Of a stretch of DNA of 64,000 bases, positions 35,633 to 44,255 are shown in pieces. The stretch is from Pseudomonas helvetica (GTDB lineage Bacteria; Pseudomonadota; Gammaproteobacteria; Pseudomonadales; Pseudomonadaceae): positions 2,677,501 through 2,741,500 of the forward strand of contig NZ_CP150917.1 in the NCBI RefSeq assembly GCF_039908645.1, read 5' to 3'. How positions within the stretch are numbered: the stretch's first letter is position 1; each line of letters opens with the position of its first letter. The notes under the pieces are model-generated. The model ran no database searches, was not told the origin of the DNA, and saw only the letters and a list, made by a program, of their open reading frames with translations. The position numbers and the translations under genes are program-made.

Positions 35633-35815
35633 GCCGTTTATGTCCAATCAATCAAAAGGGGAGCTGTGCGAAACAACCAGTGAGTTGCTCATACAGGTTG
35701 AAGGCACTCTCTCGGGAGTTCGTATTAGTCCCGGATAAGTTTCGCCCGCCGTTGCCAGAGACGAATTGATACGGCAAGCGAGCCCGGAAATTGCCACATT
35801 TGAACCACCGCAGTG

Positions 35816-35831
35816 ATTACATTTCTGTCAG
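35816..35831 (-). promoter_or_regulatory. CopR-type box upstream of copA
   Basis: Read on the minus strand, CTGACA-GAAAT-GTAAT matches exactly the CTGACA-N5-GTAAT motif I recall for CopR in P. aeruginosa. It lies 184 bp before the copA ATG, just past the end of the PtrA-like gene. Confidence 0.75.
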
Positions 35832-35851
35832 CTTGGAATGCACCAAGCTCT

Positions 35852-36058
35852 TCAGCAATTCTTGTGGTCCATCTCTTTGGTTTTGCTTTCGGCGACGGGA
35901 GGTTGGGTGCCTTGGGTTTGGGCTACTTGGTACGCTTGCATTGAGTTCTGTCTGGCAGCTTCCATGCGTTCGAATACGCGATCACTGCCGCCTTCGGCCA
36001 TCGCCAGAGAAGAGACAGTCAAGGCCGCGATGATCAGAAAGGTTTTTACAGATTTCAT
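35852..36058 (-). CDS. PtrA-like small periplasmic copper-inducible protein
   Basis: A 68-residue protein with a signal peptide (KSVKTFLIIAALTVSSLAMA) and a mature part beginning EGGSDRVFERMEAARQNSMQAY, as in the PtrA N-terminal domain family. The tail is Lys/Asp/His with a C-terminal Cys (EMDHKNC). PtrA in P. aeruginosa is induced by copper and affects copper tolerance. ATG 36058 has a weak GGGGATACCC ribosome site. A CopR-type box is 126 bp upstream. Confidence 0.75.
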   Translation of the reverse strand: MKSVKTFLIIAALTVSSLAMAEGGSDRVFERMEAARQNSMQAYQVAQTQGTQPPVAESKTKEMDHKNC

Positions 36059-36183
36059 TTGGGTATCCCCGGATGAGTGTTGTTTACCCCTTTGAATCCA
36101 CATCAGGATGATGATTCTTGGGGGTGAGCGTTAGGCTTGATACAACTTTAAAGCTCGCCCCCTGTCAGAAGCCTTAAGTGAGC

Positions 36184-36199
36184 ATTACCGTTTTGTCAG
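36184..36199 (-). promoter_or_regulatory. CopR-type box upstream of the PtrA-like gene
   Basis: On the minus strand the sequence is CTGACA-AAACG-GTAAT, an exact fit to CTGACA-N5-GTAAT, 126 bp before the PtrA-like ATG. Confidence 0.75.
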
Positions 36200-36309
36200 G
36201 TTGCAACTTTCTTCTTGAACCTATGGGTAAACAGAATGCAGGTGCACGTCATGATGCCCAGCCTGGATGGCTGGGCAGTCCTTATTCAGGGCAAAGAGCC
36301 ACTCCAAAG

Positions 36310-36325
36310 CTGACTGAAATGTAAT
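36310..36325 (+). promoter_or_regulatory. CopR-type box upstream of copC
   Basis: CTGACT-GAAAT-GTAAT has one mismatch to CTGACA-N5-GTAAT and faces copC, 200 bp before its ATG. Confidence 0.65.
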
Positions 36326-36525
36326 CGCACGGCCTGCATTCATGTGGCATGGTGTAGTCGCACTATAACGCTGGCGTCTTGGCCAAGTTCCCCGTGTTCA
36401 GTACTTACCAGGACGTGGAATACGCTGAGTATTCGTCTGTGGTTTTAACAAAAAACAAGAAGTAAAAACTGGATCTTCCCCCCACCAAACCTCGAACTAA
36501 CAGCTCATGCTGTGAGGAGTCTTGC

Positions 36526-36909
36526 ATGTCATTCCTTAAAACCACCACCGTAGCGGCTGTACTGACCGCTGGCTTGCTTCTGAGTGCAATTGCTCAAGCA
36601 CATCCAAAACTTCTTTCCTCCACTCCAGCAGAAAGTTCGGATGCAGCGGCCCCTTCGAAAATTGAACTGCACTTTTCCGAGAACCTCACGACTCAGTTCT
36701 CCGGTGCAAAACTGATCATGACCGATATGCCTGGCATGCCGAACTCTCCAATGGGCGTTAAGGCCGGCGTCGCGGGTGGCAGTGATCCGAAAACGATGGT
36801 TATTACGCCCGCATCGCCATTGACCACAGGTACTTACAAAGTCGAATGGCGTGCCGTCTCTTCGGACACTCACCCGATGACCGGCAACTTTTCTTTCAAA
36901 GTGAAATGA
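36526..36909 (+). CDS. copC: Periplasmic copper-binding protein CopC
   Basis: A 127-residue protein. The signal peptide ends at AIAQA, so the mature chain begins HPKLLSSTPAE with the copper-binding N-terminal His. A second metal-site region (SSDTHPMTGNFSFKVK) is at the C-terminus, and a Met-rich loop (MTDMPGMPNSPMG) lies between. ATG follows GAGGAG. CopC hands copper to CopD, encoded 3 bp downstream. Confidence 0.93.
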   Translation: MSFLKTTTVAAVLTAGLLLSAIAQAHPKLLSSTPAESSDAAAPSKIELHFSENLTTQFSGAKLIMTDMPGMPNSPMGVKAGVAGGSDPKTMVITPASPLTTGTYKVEWRAVSSDTHPMTGNFSFKVK

Positions 36910-36912
36910 TTC

Positions 36913-37851
36913 ATGAGCGACTCAATAAACATCGTGGTTCGTTTTGCTCTTTATTTCGACCTGATGCTGTTATTCGGATTGGCCATTTTTGGCTTATACA
37001 GCCTCAGGGGAAAGGAAAGAGTATCGGGCACAACCTTGAATTTTGAGTCGCTTCTTTATGGTACTTCTGTGGCAGGTGTAGCCCTGTCCCTGGCCGCCAT
37101 GTTGTTGCTTGCGAAAGCAATGAGCGGTGTGTCGGGGTTTATGGAGCTACATCACCATATTTTTCAAATGGTCCTCATGGGGACTGACGTCGGGTTGACC
37201 TGGATGGTCCGAATAGCCGCTCTGGTGGTGGCAATGATTGGCGTCGCATTGAATAAGCGCCTTCCGACACTCAGCCTCTGGATCGTCACCGCATGTGGAG
37301 CCATTGCACTGGCCACCCTGGCGTGGACAGGACATGGTGCTATGGATGAAGGTGGCCGTCGTTATTGGCATTTCATCAGCGATATCTTCCATCTTTTAGC
37401 CGCAGGTGGTTGGCTGGGTGCCCTCGCGGCGTTCGCTCTACTGCTGCGTTTGAAGTCACTGAAGGGCGAGCAAGAGGCGCGAATGCTTGCTCGGGTACTG
37501 ACTGGATTTGAATTGGCTGGCGCGGTGATCGTAGTAATCCTGAGCATCACCGGTGTAGTGAATTACCTGTTTATCGTAGGTCCAACCCTCGATGAGGTGA
37601 TGCTGAGCACTTATGGGATATTGCTGTTCCTGAAAGTCCTGCTGTTTTCCGGAATGATCGTACTGGCCACTCTCAATCGCTTTCATCTAAGCCCGCTGTT
37701 AGAGCGATCAGTTCGAAATGGCGAGTATTCGGTTGCGGTCAACGCTTTGCGGCGTAGCATGATCTTTGAATTCTCAATGGCAGTCGTCATCGTGTGTCTT
37801 GTCGCTTGGTTAGGAACGTTGAGCCCGGAGATGAGTATGAACGCTGAATAG
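36913..37851 (+). CDS. copD: Copper resistance membrane protein CopD
   Basis: A 312-residue inner-membrane protein with about eight TM helices. Conserved CopD sequences are visible (ISDIFHLLAAGGWLGALAAF, with a His in a Gly/Trp context, and the MELHHHIFQM His group). It is thought to move copper into the cytoplasm together with CopC. It is 3 bp after copC and ends at a strong terminator. Confidence 0.91.
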   Translation: MSDSINIVVRFALYFDLMLLFGLAIFGLYSLRGKERVSGTTLNFESLLYGTSVAGVALSLAAMLLLAKAMSGVSGFMELHHHIFQMVLMGTDVGLTWMVRIAALVVAMIGVALNKRLPTLSLWIVTACGAIALATLAWTGHGAMDEGGRRYWHFISDIFHLLAAGGWLGALAAFALLLRLKSLKGEQEARMLARVLTGFELAGAVIVVILSITGVVNYLFIVGPTLDEVMLSTYGILLFLKVLLFSGMIVLATLNRFHLSPLLERSVRNGEYSVAVNALRRSMIFEFSMAVVIVCLVAWLGTLSPEMSMNAE

Positions 37852-37903
37852 AGCTAAAAGCCGCGTGTCTCGTTTCCCTCTACAAGCATTAAAAGACGGA
37901 TTG

Positions 37904-37929
37904 AAAAAAGAGGCTTTTGCCTCTTTTTT
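37904..37929 (+). terminator. Rho-independent terminator after copCD
   Basis: AAAAAAGAGGC-TTTT-GCCTCTTTTTT forms an 11-bp stem with a T tract, 53 bp after the copD stop. Confidence 0.9.
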
Positions 37930-37954
37930 CGTTGGCGCATGGGCAGGCACCAGG

Positions 37955-38083
37955 GCTGCCGACAATGTGTCCGCCAGCGCTGCATCGGCTACATCGGAGG
38001 CCATCCGCCCATACCGCATTCATGTTGATGAAGCGCGCCTGACCGATCTGCGAAAACGCATCGCAGACACCCGCCGGCCTGAT
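37955..38083 (+). pseudogene. N-terminal fragment of an epoxide-hydrolase-like protein
   Basis: The translated piece has SATSEAIRPYRIHVDEARLTD and LRKRIADTRRPD, which matches the N-terminal EHN domain of epoxide hydrolases, preceded by a leader-like Ala/Ser stretch. The rest of the gene is missing; the sequence runs straight into a different hydrolase fragment. Confidence 0.65.
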
Positions 38084-38287
38084 GATCGGCGCCAACGCAT
38101 CGGCGCAAACTGAAAAGCCTGCTGTCGTTCTCGTGCACGGTGCCTTTGCCGATGCGTCGAGCTGGAGTGGCGTGGTGAGGATCCTCGAAAAGGATGGCTA
38201 CCCCGTTGTGCTGGTCGGCCACTCCTACGGGTTTGCGTCAGCGCGTTCGCGCCCGAGGCGGGCGAAACCGTCGTCGGGCTAGTCAGG
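38082..38287 (+). pseudogene. Deleted alpha/beta-hydrolase fragment
   Basis: Begins as ATG-IGANASAQTEKPAVVLVHGAFADASSW (shown in part), an oxyanion-hole segment, then jumps within GYPV/VVLVGHSYG and shifts frame into VSAFAPEAGETVVGL. These are pieces of one hydrolase of about 230 residues with at least two internal deletions. Non-functional. Confidence 0.68.
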
Positions 38288-38354
38288 TATCGAATCAAGG
38301 CATCGAGTGAGGCATTCACTCCTGCCTTGATCGATTTTTTGTGTCCGGCGTCCC

Positions 38355-39467
38355 TTATGGATGAACGGGATAATCAATGTATCCGCGCTGGTCGCCACCA
38401 AAGAAGGTGCTCGGGTCTGAAGTGTTGAGCGCCAGTCCGTCACGGATTCGCCGCGGCAAGTCAGGGTTGGCCAGAAACGGCCTTCCAAAGGCAATGATGT
38501 CAGCACGATTGACGGCCAGGGCTTGTTCTGCCGTTTTCGGATCGTAACCACCGGCGACCATCAGCACGCCTTTCCATTGCGTACGAAGTTGACCGATGAT
38601 TGCGTCCCAGCGGGGATCGAAGTTCTCGTCCTTGACGGTGCCCACCACTGCAGGTTCCACAAGATTCAGATAGGCCAGGGGCCAGCGGTTCAGAGAACGC
38701 ACGATGTGGCCGAATGTGGCCTCGGGTGTCGCATCGCCCATTCCCATGAAGCGCCCCATGGGCGTAAGCCGTACACCCACTCGTTCGGCCCCGACCTCAT
38801 CGGCAACAGCCTCTACGACCTCCAGCAACAGGCGAGCGCGATTTTCCACGCTGCCGCCGTAGTCGTCCTCGCGCTGGTTGCTGTTGCTATTGATGAATTG
38901 GTCGAGCAGATAACCGTTACCCGCGTGGATTTCAACGCCGTCCATGCCGGCTTTCAAGGCGTTGCGCGCAGCGCGACGATAGTCGCCGATGATTTGCGCA
39001 ATCTCCGAGGTTTCCAGGGCACGCGGCACTGGCACATCTCCCCAGACACCATTGCCATCGTCATCGACGATAAATGTCTTACCTGGAACAGGCAGTGCGC
39101 TGGGAGCAACCGGCAGGGCGTTATCGGGTTGGAAGCTCGGGTGAGAGACACGACCGACATGCCATAGCTGCATGAATATTAGTCCTCCCGCTTCGTGCAC
39201 TTGTGTACTCACCTGGCGCCAGGCATCCACCTGTTCATCGCTGTAAATCCCCGGGGTCCAGGCGTAACCCTGGCCTTGACGGGAAATCTGCGTGGCTTCG
39301 GTAATGATCAAGGCCGCACTTGCGCGTTGCCGGTAATACTCGGCGTTCATGGCGGTCGGAAGGTCGCCCGGCTGTCCGGCTCGGGAGCGGGTCAGAGGGG
39401 CCATCGCCACGCGATGAGCCAGTGTGTAGGGACCAACCGCAATCGGTTGAAACAGGTGCTGAGTCAT
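38355..39467 (-). CDS. Old-yellow-enzyme family alkene reductase
   Basis: A 370-residue FMN-dependent TIM-barrel protein of the NemA/XenA type: MAPLTRSRAG near residue 22, ATQISRQGQGYAWTPGIYSDEQ near 58, GVEIHAGNGYLLDQFINSNSNQR with the catalytic His/Asn pair, and IAFGRPFLANPDLPRR near the C-terminus. It reduces activated C=C bonds or nitro esters with NAD(P)H. ATG 39467 follows AAGGAAA. Neighbours are pseudogenes and a damaged dehydrogenase, so context adds nothing. Confidence 0.9.
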   Translation of the reverse strand: MTQHLFQPIAVGPYTLAHRVAMAPLTRSRAGQPGDLPTAMNAEYYRQRASAALIITEATQISRQGQGYAWTPGIYSDEQVDAWRQVSTQVHEAGGLIFMQLWHVGRVSHPSFQPDNALPVAPSALPVPGKTFIVDDDGNGVWGDVPVPRALETSEIAQIIGDYRRAARNALKAGMDGVEIHAGNGYLLDQFINSNSNQREDDYGGSVENRARLLLEVVEAVADEVGAERVGVRLTPMGRFMGMGDATPEATFGHIVRSLNRWPLAYLNLVEPAVVGTVKDENFDPRWDAIIGQLRTQWKGVLMVAGGYDPKTAEQALAVNRADIIAFGRPFLANPDLPRRIRDGLALNTSDPSTFFGGDQRGYIDYPVHP

Positions 39468-39807
39468 GGGTATTTCCTTGGGAGGGCATCGACCGGGATG
39501 CCGTGATTGCTCAGGCGGACGGTGCCTGGTTGAAAAGCAGGTGATTGCCGATTTCCGTGCCCTGTATCCGCAGTTTCCGATCCAGCGCCAGTTGGGTTGA
39601 TGATCCCGGTCCCGGTTTGATCGACGTGTACAAGAGTCTGTCGACAATGGCGCGGCGTTGACGATGCGATTGTGATGCAGTGCCGAACACGCGGTTTTCC
39701 TCCTGTTGGGCACTAACTTAATCCGCCGGGCCTTGAGTGATAATCCAACCGCAGCTCTACGCTGCATTGCGTGAAACGCAACGCTTCTACGGGAGGTGGA
39801 TTTCAGG
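39468..39807. other. Gap without recognised gene
   Basis: A 340-bp region upstream of the alkene reductase and downstream of the truncated dehydrogenase. A short plus frame ending FRALYPQFPIQRQLG near 39602 may be a gene remnant. No clear promoter motif was seen. Confidence 0.4.
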
Positions 39808-41451
39808 CTATGCCTGCTGCTCTGAGCGGGTCAGGGGGAGATTCAGCCAGCGTCGGCCGGTAGCGTTCGCCACGGCATTCCCGATGGCGGCGGCCATGGG
39901 GCCCTGGACGATCTCGGCTGCACCGAGAAAGGGTTGTCCCGGCTGATCGAGCAAATGCACATCGACCTGCCTGGGTAACTGAGGAAAGCGCAGGATCGGA
40001 TAACCGCTCCAATCGTAGCTGCGCACACCTCCCGGGTCGTAACCGACTTTTTCATACAAGGTCCAGCTGGCGGACTGCACGATGCCTCCTTCCACCTGGT
40101 TGCGCAGGCCATCAGGGTTGACGATTTGCCCCACGTCCACTGCTGTTACCACTCGATCGAGCTGAACCTCGCCGGTCTGCGGATGCACCTGCAAACGGAC
40201 GGCTATTGCGCAGTACCCCATGATGTTCTTGTAGCGGGCAAACGCGAAGCCAATGCCGGAACCAGGTTCATTGCCTTTGTGCGGCCAGCCGCTGGCGTCC
40301 CGGACGCGTTCGACCACCGCCCGTGCTCGCGGGTCTGTCAGATGGGCGAGGCGCAAGGCAACCGGATCGGTGCCGGCCTGAGCGGCCAGTTCATCGATGC
40401 AGGCTTCGATGGCGAAGATATTGATGTGTGCCCCCAACGAACGCATGGCGGATGTGCGAAACGGCATGGTGGTCACGAAGTTCATGTCGATGCGGGTGGA
40501 TGCCAGGGTGTACAGCGGCACGACATTTCTATCGCCATCCCCTTCGGGCTGGGCGATTGGAACCGACGGCGCGGAGACGAATGGGCGGGCCAACAGCCGT
40601 GCAGGAATCAATCTGCCGGCATTTACGATGCGTTCGTTGTGCGGTGTCGTCCACAGCTCATAGGCCCAGTCCTGCAGTTTGCCCTGCGCATCGAGGCTGG
40701 CCTGGACCTCGGTGAGCATGGCGGAGCTATAGGGCTCCCAGAGATTTTCCTGCTCGCGCATCCATTGCACACGCACAGGCGCGCCTGCAACACGCATCGC
40801 AATCAACGCGGCATCGGCTGCCGCGTCGTCCGCGCCGTTGTGGCCGTAACACCCGGACCCCTCGGTATGGATGCAGCGCACCCGCTCTGGCGCCAGTCCC
40901 ACCATTTCGGCGATCCCCGTGCGAAGAGGGTAGACACCCTGCGTGTGGGTCCAGACAGTGAGCGTGCCATCCTTGAACCAGGCCACGGCGCAGGATGGGC
41001 CGATGGAGCCGTGCATGAGGTACTGTTTGGTGACCCGCGCGCGATAACTCGCGCTGGCTCCGGCAGCCGGGCTGCCTTCGTGGCTGATCGGATAGCGGTG
41101 TGCGGGGAGGCGTGTCAACAACGAGTGGATGTCCCGAGATTCGGGGATCGCCTGTCCGCCGCTCCAGCGGGCCCGCTCATACCCGCTGCGCATCGCTTTA
41201 ATGGCTTGCCACTCGTCTCGGGCCACCACTGCCAGGTAATTGCCGTCGTGCACCACCTGCACCACCCCGGGCAGACCCTTTATCGACTCCGCATCGAAGT
41301 CTTCAAGGGTGCAACCAGGACGTGGCGGACGGATAACGCGGGCATGCAGCATGCCGGGCAGGCGCAGATCCTGGACGAAGGGTGGAAGAAAGGTCTGCCC
41401 ACGGCTGGCCAGGCCTGGCCTGCTCGCGAACAAACGATGCCAGCGCTGCAA
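39808..41451 (-). pseudogene. 5'-truncated molybdopterin-binding subunit (xanthine dehydrogenase / isoquinoline oxidoreductase family)
   Basis: An open frame of 547 codons, of which homology starts only at FVQDLRLPGMLHARV (about 41379). Motifs of the large molybdenum subunit are present: TEGSGCYGHNGADDAAADA, FRTSAMRSLGAHINIF and the C-terminal QPFLGAAEIVQGPMAAAIGNA. Proteins of this type are usually about 730-750 residues with a Tat leader, so roughly the first 180-200 residues are gone. No [2Fe-2S] small-subunit gene is nearby. The missing part appears to have been lost by a deletion ending inside the cytochrome gene, so the enzyme is probably inactive. Confidence 0.75.
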
Positions 41452-42616
41452 GCTGGTCGTTATCCAGGCTGGCTGCGAAAGGTGGCATCACCGGCCCGGG
41501 TAGCCCTGGGGTGGCAGGCACACCTTCGAGCACTGTCTTGAGAAAGTTGCGCGCGCTCGCTGCATGCAGCGCTGATGTCCGATCCAGAGCGGGGCGTCCA
41601 TCAATCTCTCGCATCGGTGCGGCCGGGCCATGGCAACCCGCGCACGCACCCTGGAACAGCAGGGCGCCAGACGTCTGCCCGACTACCTCGGTGGGGCGCG
41701 TGATCGCTGAGGCGGGTAGGGTGGACGCAGGGTTCTTGAGGCTCAGCAGATATTCGGCAATGGCCTCGGCATCGCTGGCGGGCAGGTTGGCCAGGCTGAG
41801 GCTGACCGGTCGCATCGACCCCGCGGCGGTGCCATGGCCCTCCACGACTTCAGCGCGTAAGTAGCTCACCAACTGCTCGCTGCTCCAGGGAAAGTCACGG
41901 TTGGCCATACCCAGCAGAGAAGGCGCCTCCCATCCGTCTACCGTCCCTCCTGCAAGGTGCTGAGCGGGTTTCTCGGCGCCTAGCAGGTTGAGCGGAGAAT
42001 GGCAGCCGGCGCAGTGGCCAGGGCCTTCGACCAGATAGCGTCCGCGGTTCCAGGTTGCAGATTGCTGCGCCACGGGCGTCAAGGGTTCTGTATGCAGGAA
42101 CAGCAGATTCCAGAACGACACCAATGGCCGGATGTTCATCGGGAATTTCATCCGGTTCTGTATGGCTGGCGAATGCACGGCGGGGCCGCTCATCAAATAC
42201 GCGTAGACATCCGCGATATCCCCGTCCGTCATGCGCCGGTAGTGCACGTAAGGGAATGCGGGATACAGCAAGTGCCCATCGCGCGAGACTCCTTCGCGCA
42301 TTGCCCGTTCAAAGGCCGGCAATGACCATTGGCCAATACCGGTCTCGGCGTCCGGAGTGATATTGGTGCTGTAGAGCGTGCCGAACGGTGTCGCCAGCGC
42401 CAATCCACCGGCCAGGTGTTGGCCACCGGGACGCGTATGGCAGACCGCGCAGTCGCCGGCTTCGGCTACGCGCGCACCTTGTTTTACTTGAGCTGAATCG
42501 AAATGCTGTGGCGGTTTGGCCGGCGCGATCGCCGGGCGCCACATCAGCAACGCAGCGCATATCCCGCCTACCGAAGCTAGAACCACAGCGCCCACCCACA
42601 GCTGCCTGGCTTTCAT
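41303..42616 (-). CDS. Triheme cytochrome c, C-terminus altered by deletion junction
   Basis: A 437-residue protein: N-terminal membrane anchor or signal (VVLASVGGICAALLMW), then three CxxCH heme sites (CAVCH, CAGCH, CAGCH) as in cytochromes that serve periplasmic molybdenum or PQQ dehydrogenases. The natural end seems to be near SFVREQARPGQPWADL. The last 28 or so residues read out of frame through the start of the dehydrogenase and are not family sequence. ATG 42616 follows AAGGGTGA. It may still fold because the heme domains are complete. Confidence 0.82.
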   Translation of the reverse strand: MKARQLWVGAVVLASVGGICAALLMWRPAIAPAKPPQHFDSAQVKQGARVAEAGDCAVCHTRPGGQHLAGGLALATPFGTLYSTNITPDAETGIGQWSLPAFERAMREGVSRDGHLLYPAFPYVHYRRMTDGDIADVYAYLMSGPAVHSPAIQNRMKFPMNIRPLVSFWNLLFLHTEPLTPVAQQSATWNRGRYLVEGPGHCAGCHSPLNLLGAEKPAQHLAGGTVDGWEAPSLLGMANRDFPWSSEQLVSYLRAEVVEGHGTAAGSMRPVSLSLANLPASDAEAIAEYLLSLKNPASTLPASAITRPTEVVGQTSGALLFQGACAGCHGPAAPMREIDGRPALDRTSALHAASARNFLKTVLEGVPATPGLPGPVMPPFAASLDNDQLAALASFVREQARPGQPWADLSSTLRPGSAPARHAACPRYPSATSWLHP

Positions 42617-42846
42617 GACGTCACCCTTCATTCGTCCGTGGAACCCGCGAGGGACTCATCTCGCCGAGGGTAGAGAAGGGGGACGGGCGGCGGTATTAGC
42701 AAACTGCGCAACGGCGTTTTGCGCCATCGGCAACGCTGGGATCGTTGCGCCATACGCATCGCTCAATTGCCCCAGCGGTGGATTCTCCTTGGCGAACGTC
42801 GCGTTTAGCCTTGCCGAAACTTTCTCCCAGCAAATGAGGTTTCATC

Positions 42847-44061
42847 ATGCCCATCGGCAACGTTGCAACAACGGCAAGTACGACGGTGACGGGTGAACGG
42901 CCCGCGTCAATCTCTGGCGCCCTCGTGGCCTTGTTGGCCTTCTGTTGTGGCGCCGTCGTCGCCAACCTTTACTATGCCCAGCCGATCGTCGAGCTGATCG
43001 CTCCGCAAATCGGTCTATCGAACGCCCATGCCAGCCTGATTGTTTCGCTGACCCAGTTTGGCTATGCCGCGGGTTTGCTCCTGTTGGTGCCGTTGGCCGA
43101 CCTGATGGAAAACCGCCGTCTGGTGGTGGGTTTCACGCTCGCTGTGAGTCTTTGCCTGGTTGGCGCCGGCTTTACTCAGTCGCCTTCGCTGTTCCTGGCA
43201 CTGTCAATGCTCATCGGTCTCACTTCCGTGGCGGTACAGATTCTCGTGCCGTTAGCTGCGCACATGGCACCTGAAGAAACCCGCGGGCGGGTGGTAGGAA
43301 ACATCATGAGCGGCCTGCTGCTGGGCATTCTGTTGGCGCGCCCGCTGTCGAGCCTGTTGTCGGAGGCATTCGGTTGGCGCGGAGTATTCTTCAGCGCCGC
43401 GGGCCTGATGGCATTGATCGCCTGCATCATGGCCGTTGCCCTGCCACGGCGCATGCCAACACATCAGTCCTCTTATGGCGAGTTGATCCGCTCGGTATTT
43501 GTGCTCGCGCGACGCCATCCAAGCCTGCGTGAACGGTCCTTGTATCAAGGGTTGTTGTTCGCCAGCTTCAGCCTGTTCTGGACCATCGTTCCTATTGAAT
43601 TGATTCGCCAGCATGGCTTTAGCCAGGCGCAGGTCGCGGTGTTTGCCCTGGTGGGGGCCGTTGGGGCGATCGCGGCCCCGATTGCCGGCCGGCTGGCCGA
43701 CGCGGGGCATGGCCAGCGCGGCACGCTCGTTGCGTTGATGCTGGCGCCTGTTTCCTTGCTGATCGGTGCTCTGCCGGGCAGTGGTTACCTTTGGCTGGTG
43801 GCGTGCGCGGTGCTGCTGGATTTTGCCGTGCAACTGAACATGGTGCTCGGACAGCGTGAGGTATACGCCATCGATCCGCACAGCCGGGCGCGCTTGAATG
43901 CCGTGTACATGACCAGCATCTTTGTCGGTGGGGCCCTGGGATCGCTGGTGGCCAGCCCCCTTTACGAGCTGGTTGGATGGAACCTGTCGGCAGCCTTGAT
44001 TGCGGCGGTTCCTGGCGTGGCACTGGTGATGTTTCTAATTCGTCAGTACCGCCAGGGGTGA
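42847..44061 (+). CDS. MFS transporter (drug/multidrug efflux type)
   Basis: A 404-residue protein with about 12 TM segments and the motif PLADLMENRRLVVG after TM2. VVANLYYAQPIVELIAPQIG in TM1 is typical of the YnfM/AraJ-like group of MFS exporters. ATG 42847 follows GAGG. It is divergent from the cytochrome gene. Substrate unknown. Confidence 0.85.
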   Translation: MPIGNVATTASTTVTGERPASISGALVALLAFCCGAVVANLYYAQPIVELIAPQIGLSNAHASLIVSLTQFGYAAGLLLLVPLADLMENRRLVVGFTLAVSLCLVGAGFTQSPSLFLALSMLIGLTSVAVQILVPLAAHMAPEETRGRVVGNIMSGLLLGILLARPLSSLLSEAFGWRGVFFSAAGLMALIACIMAVALPRRMPTHQSSYGELIRSVFVLARRHPSLRERSLYQGLLFASFSLFWTIVPIELIRQHGFSQAQVAVFALVGAVGAIAAPIAGRLADAGHGQRGTLVALMLAPVSLLIGALPGSGYLWLVACAVLLDFAVQLNMVLGQREVYAIDPHSRARLNAVYMTSIFVGGALGSLVASPLYELVGWNLSAALIAAVPGVALVMFLIRQYRQG

Positions 44062-44255
44062 GCACCGTCGCGAACTATCGAGACCGAAGCCGAAGAGAAG
44101 GAATGCTCGCCGCAGGGTAATGGATATCCTTGGGGGGCAGCGACCTGTCGATGGAGTTCTGGAGTCACACCCGTGCTTGAGCACAACCATGCAAGACACC
44201 TCAATGGCGGTCAGGCATAGTAGTTCGCTTGATTTTTCGCTCTCGGGATTGCCTG

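Larger units (their letters stand above)
36059..36525. other. Divergent copper promoter region (ptrA-like / copCD)
   Basis: This 467-bp gap has no gene. It contains one CopR-type box facing the PtrA-like gene and one facing copC, and a perfect 9-bp hairpin TGCCCAGCC-TGGAT-GGCTGGGCA (36255-36277) between them. The hairpin has no T tract, so it is not an ordinary terminator. Confidence 0.6.

Noticed and set aside
34256..35683. A plus-strand frame of 475 codons opposite copA with His/Ala repeats
   Set aside because: The repeats are the antisense of the Met/Asp/His-rich segment of CopA.
40126..41541. A 471-codon plus-strand frame opposite the dehydrogenase
   Set aside because: Antisense shadow of the truncated molybdopterin subunit; no motif.
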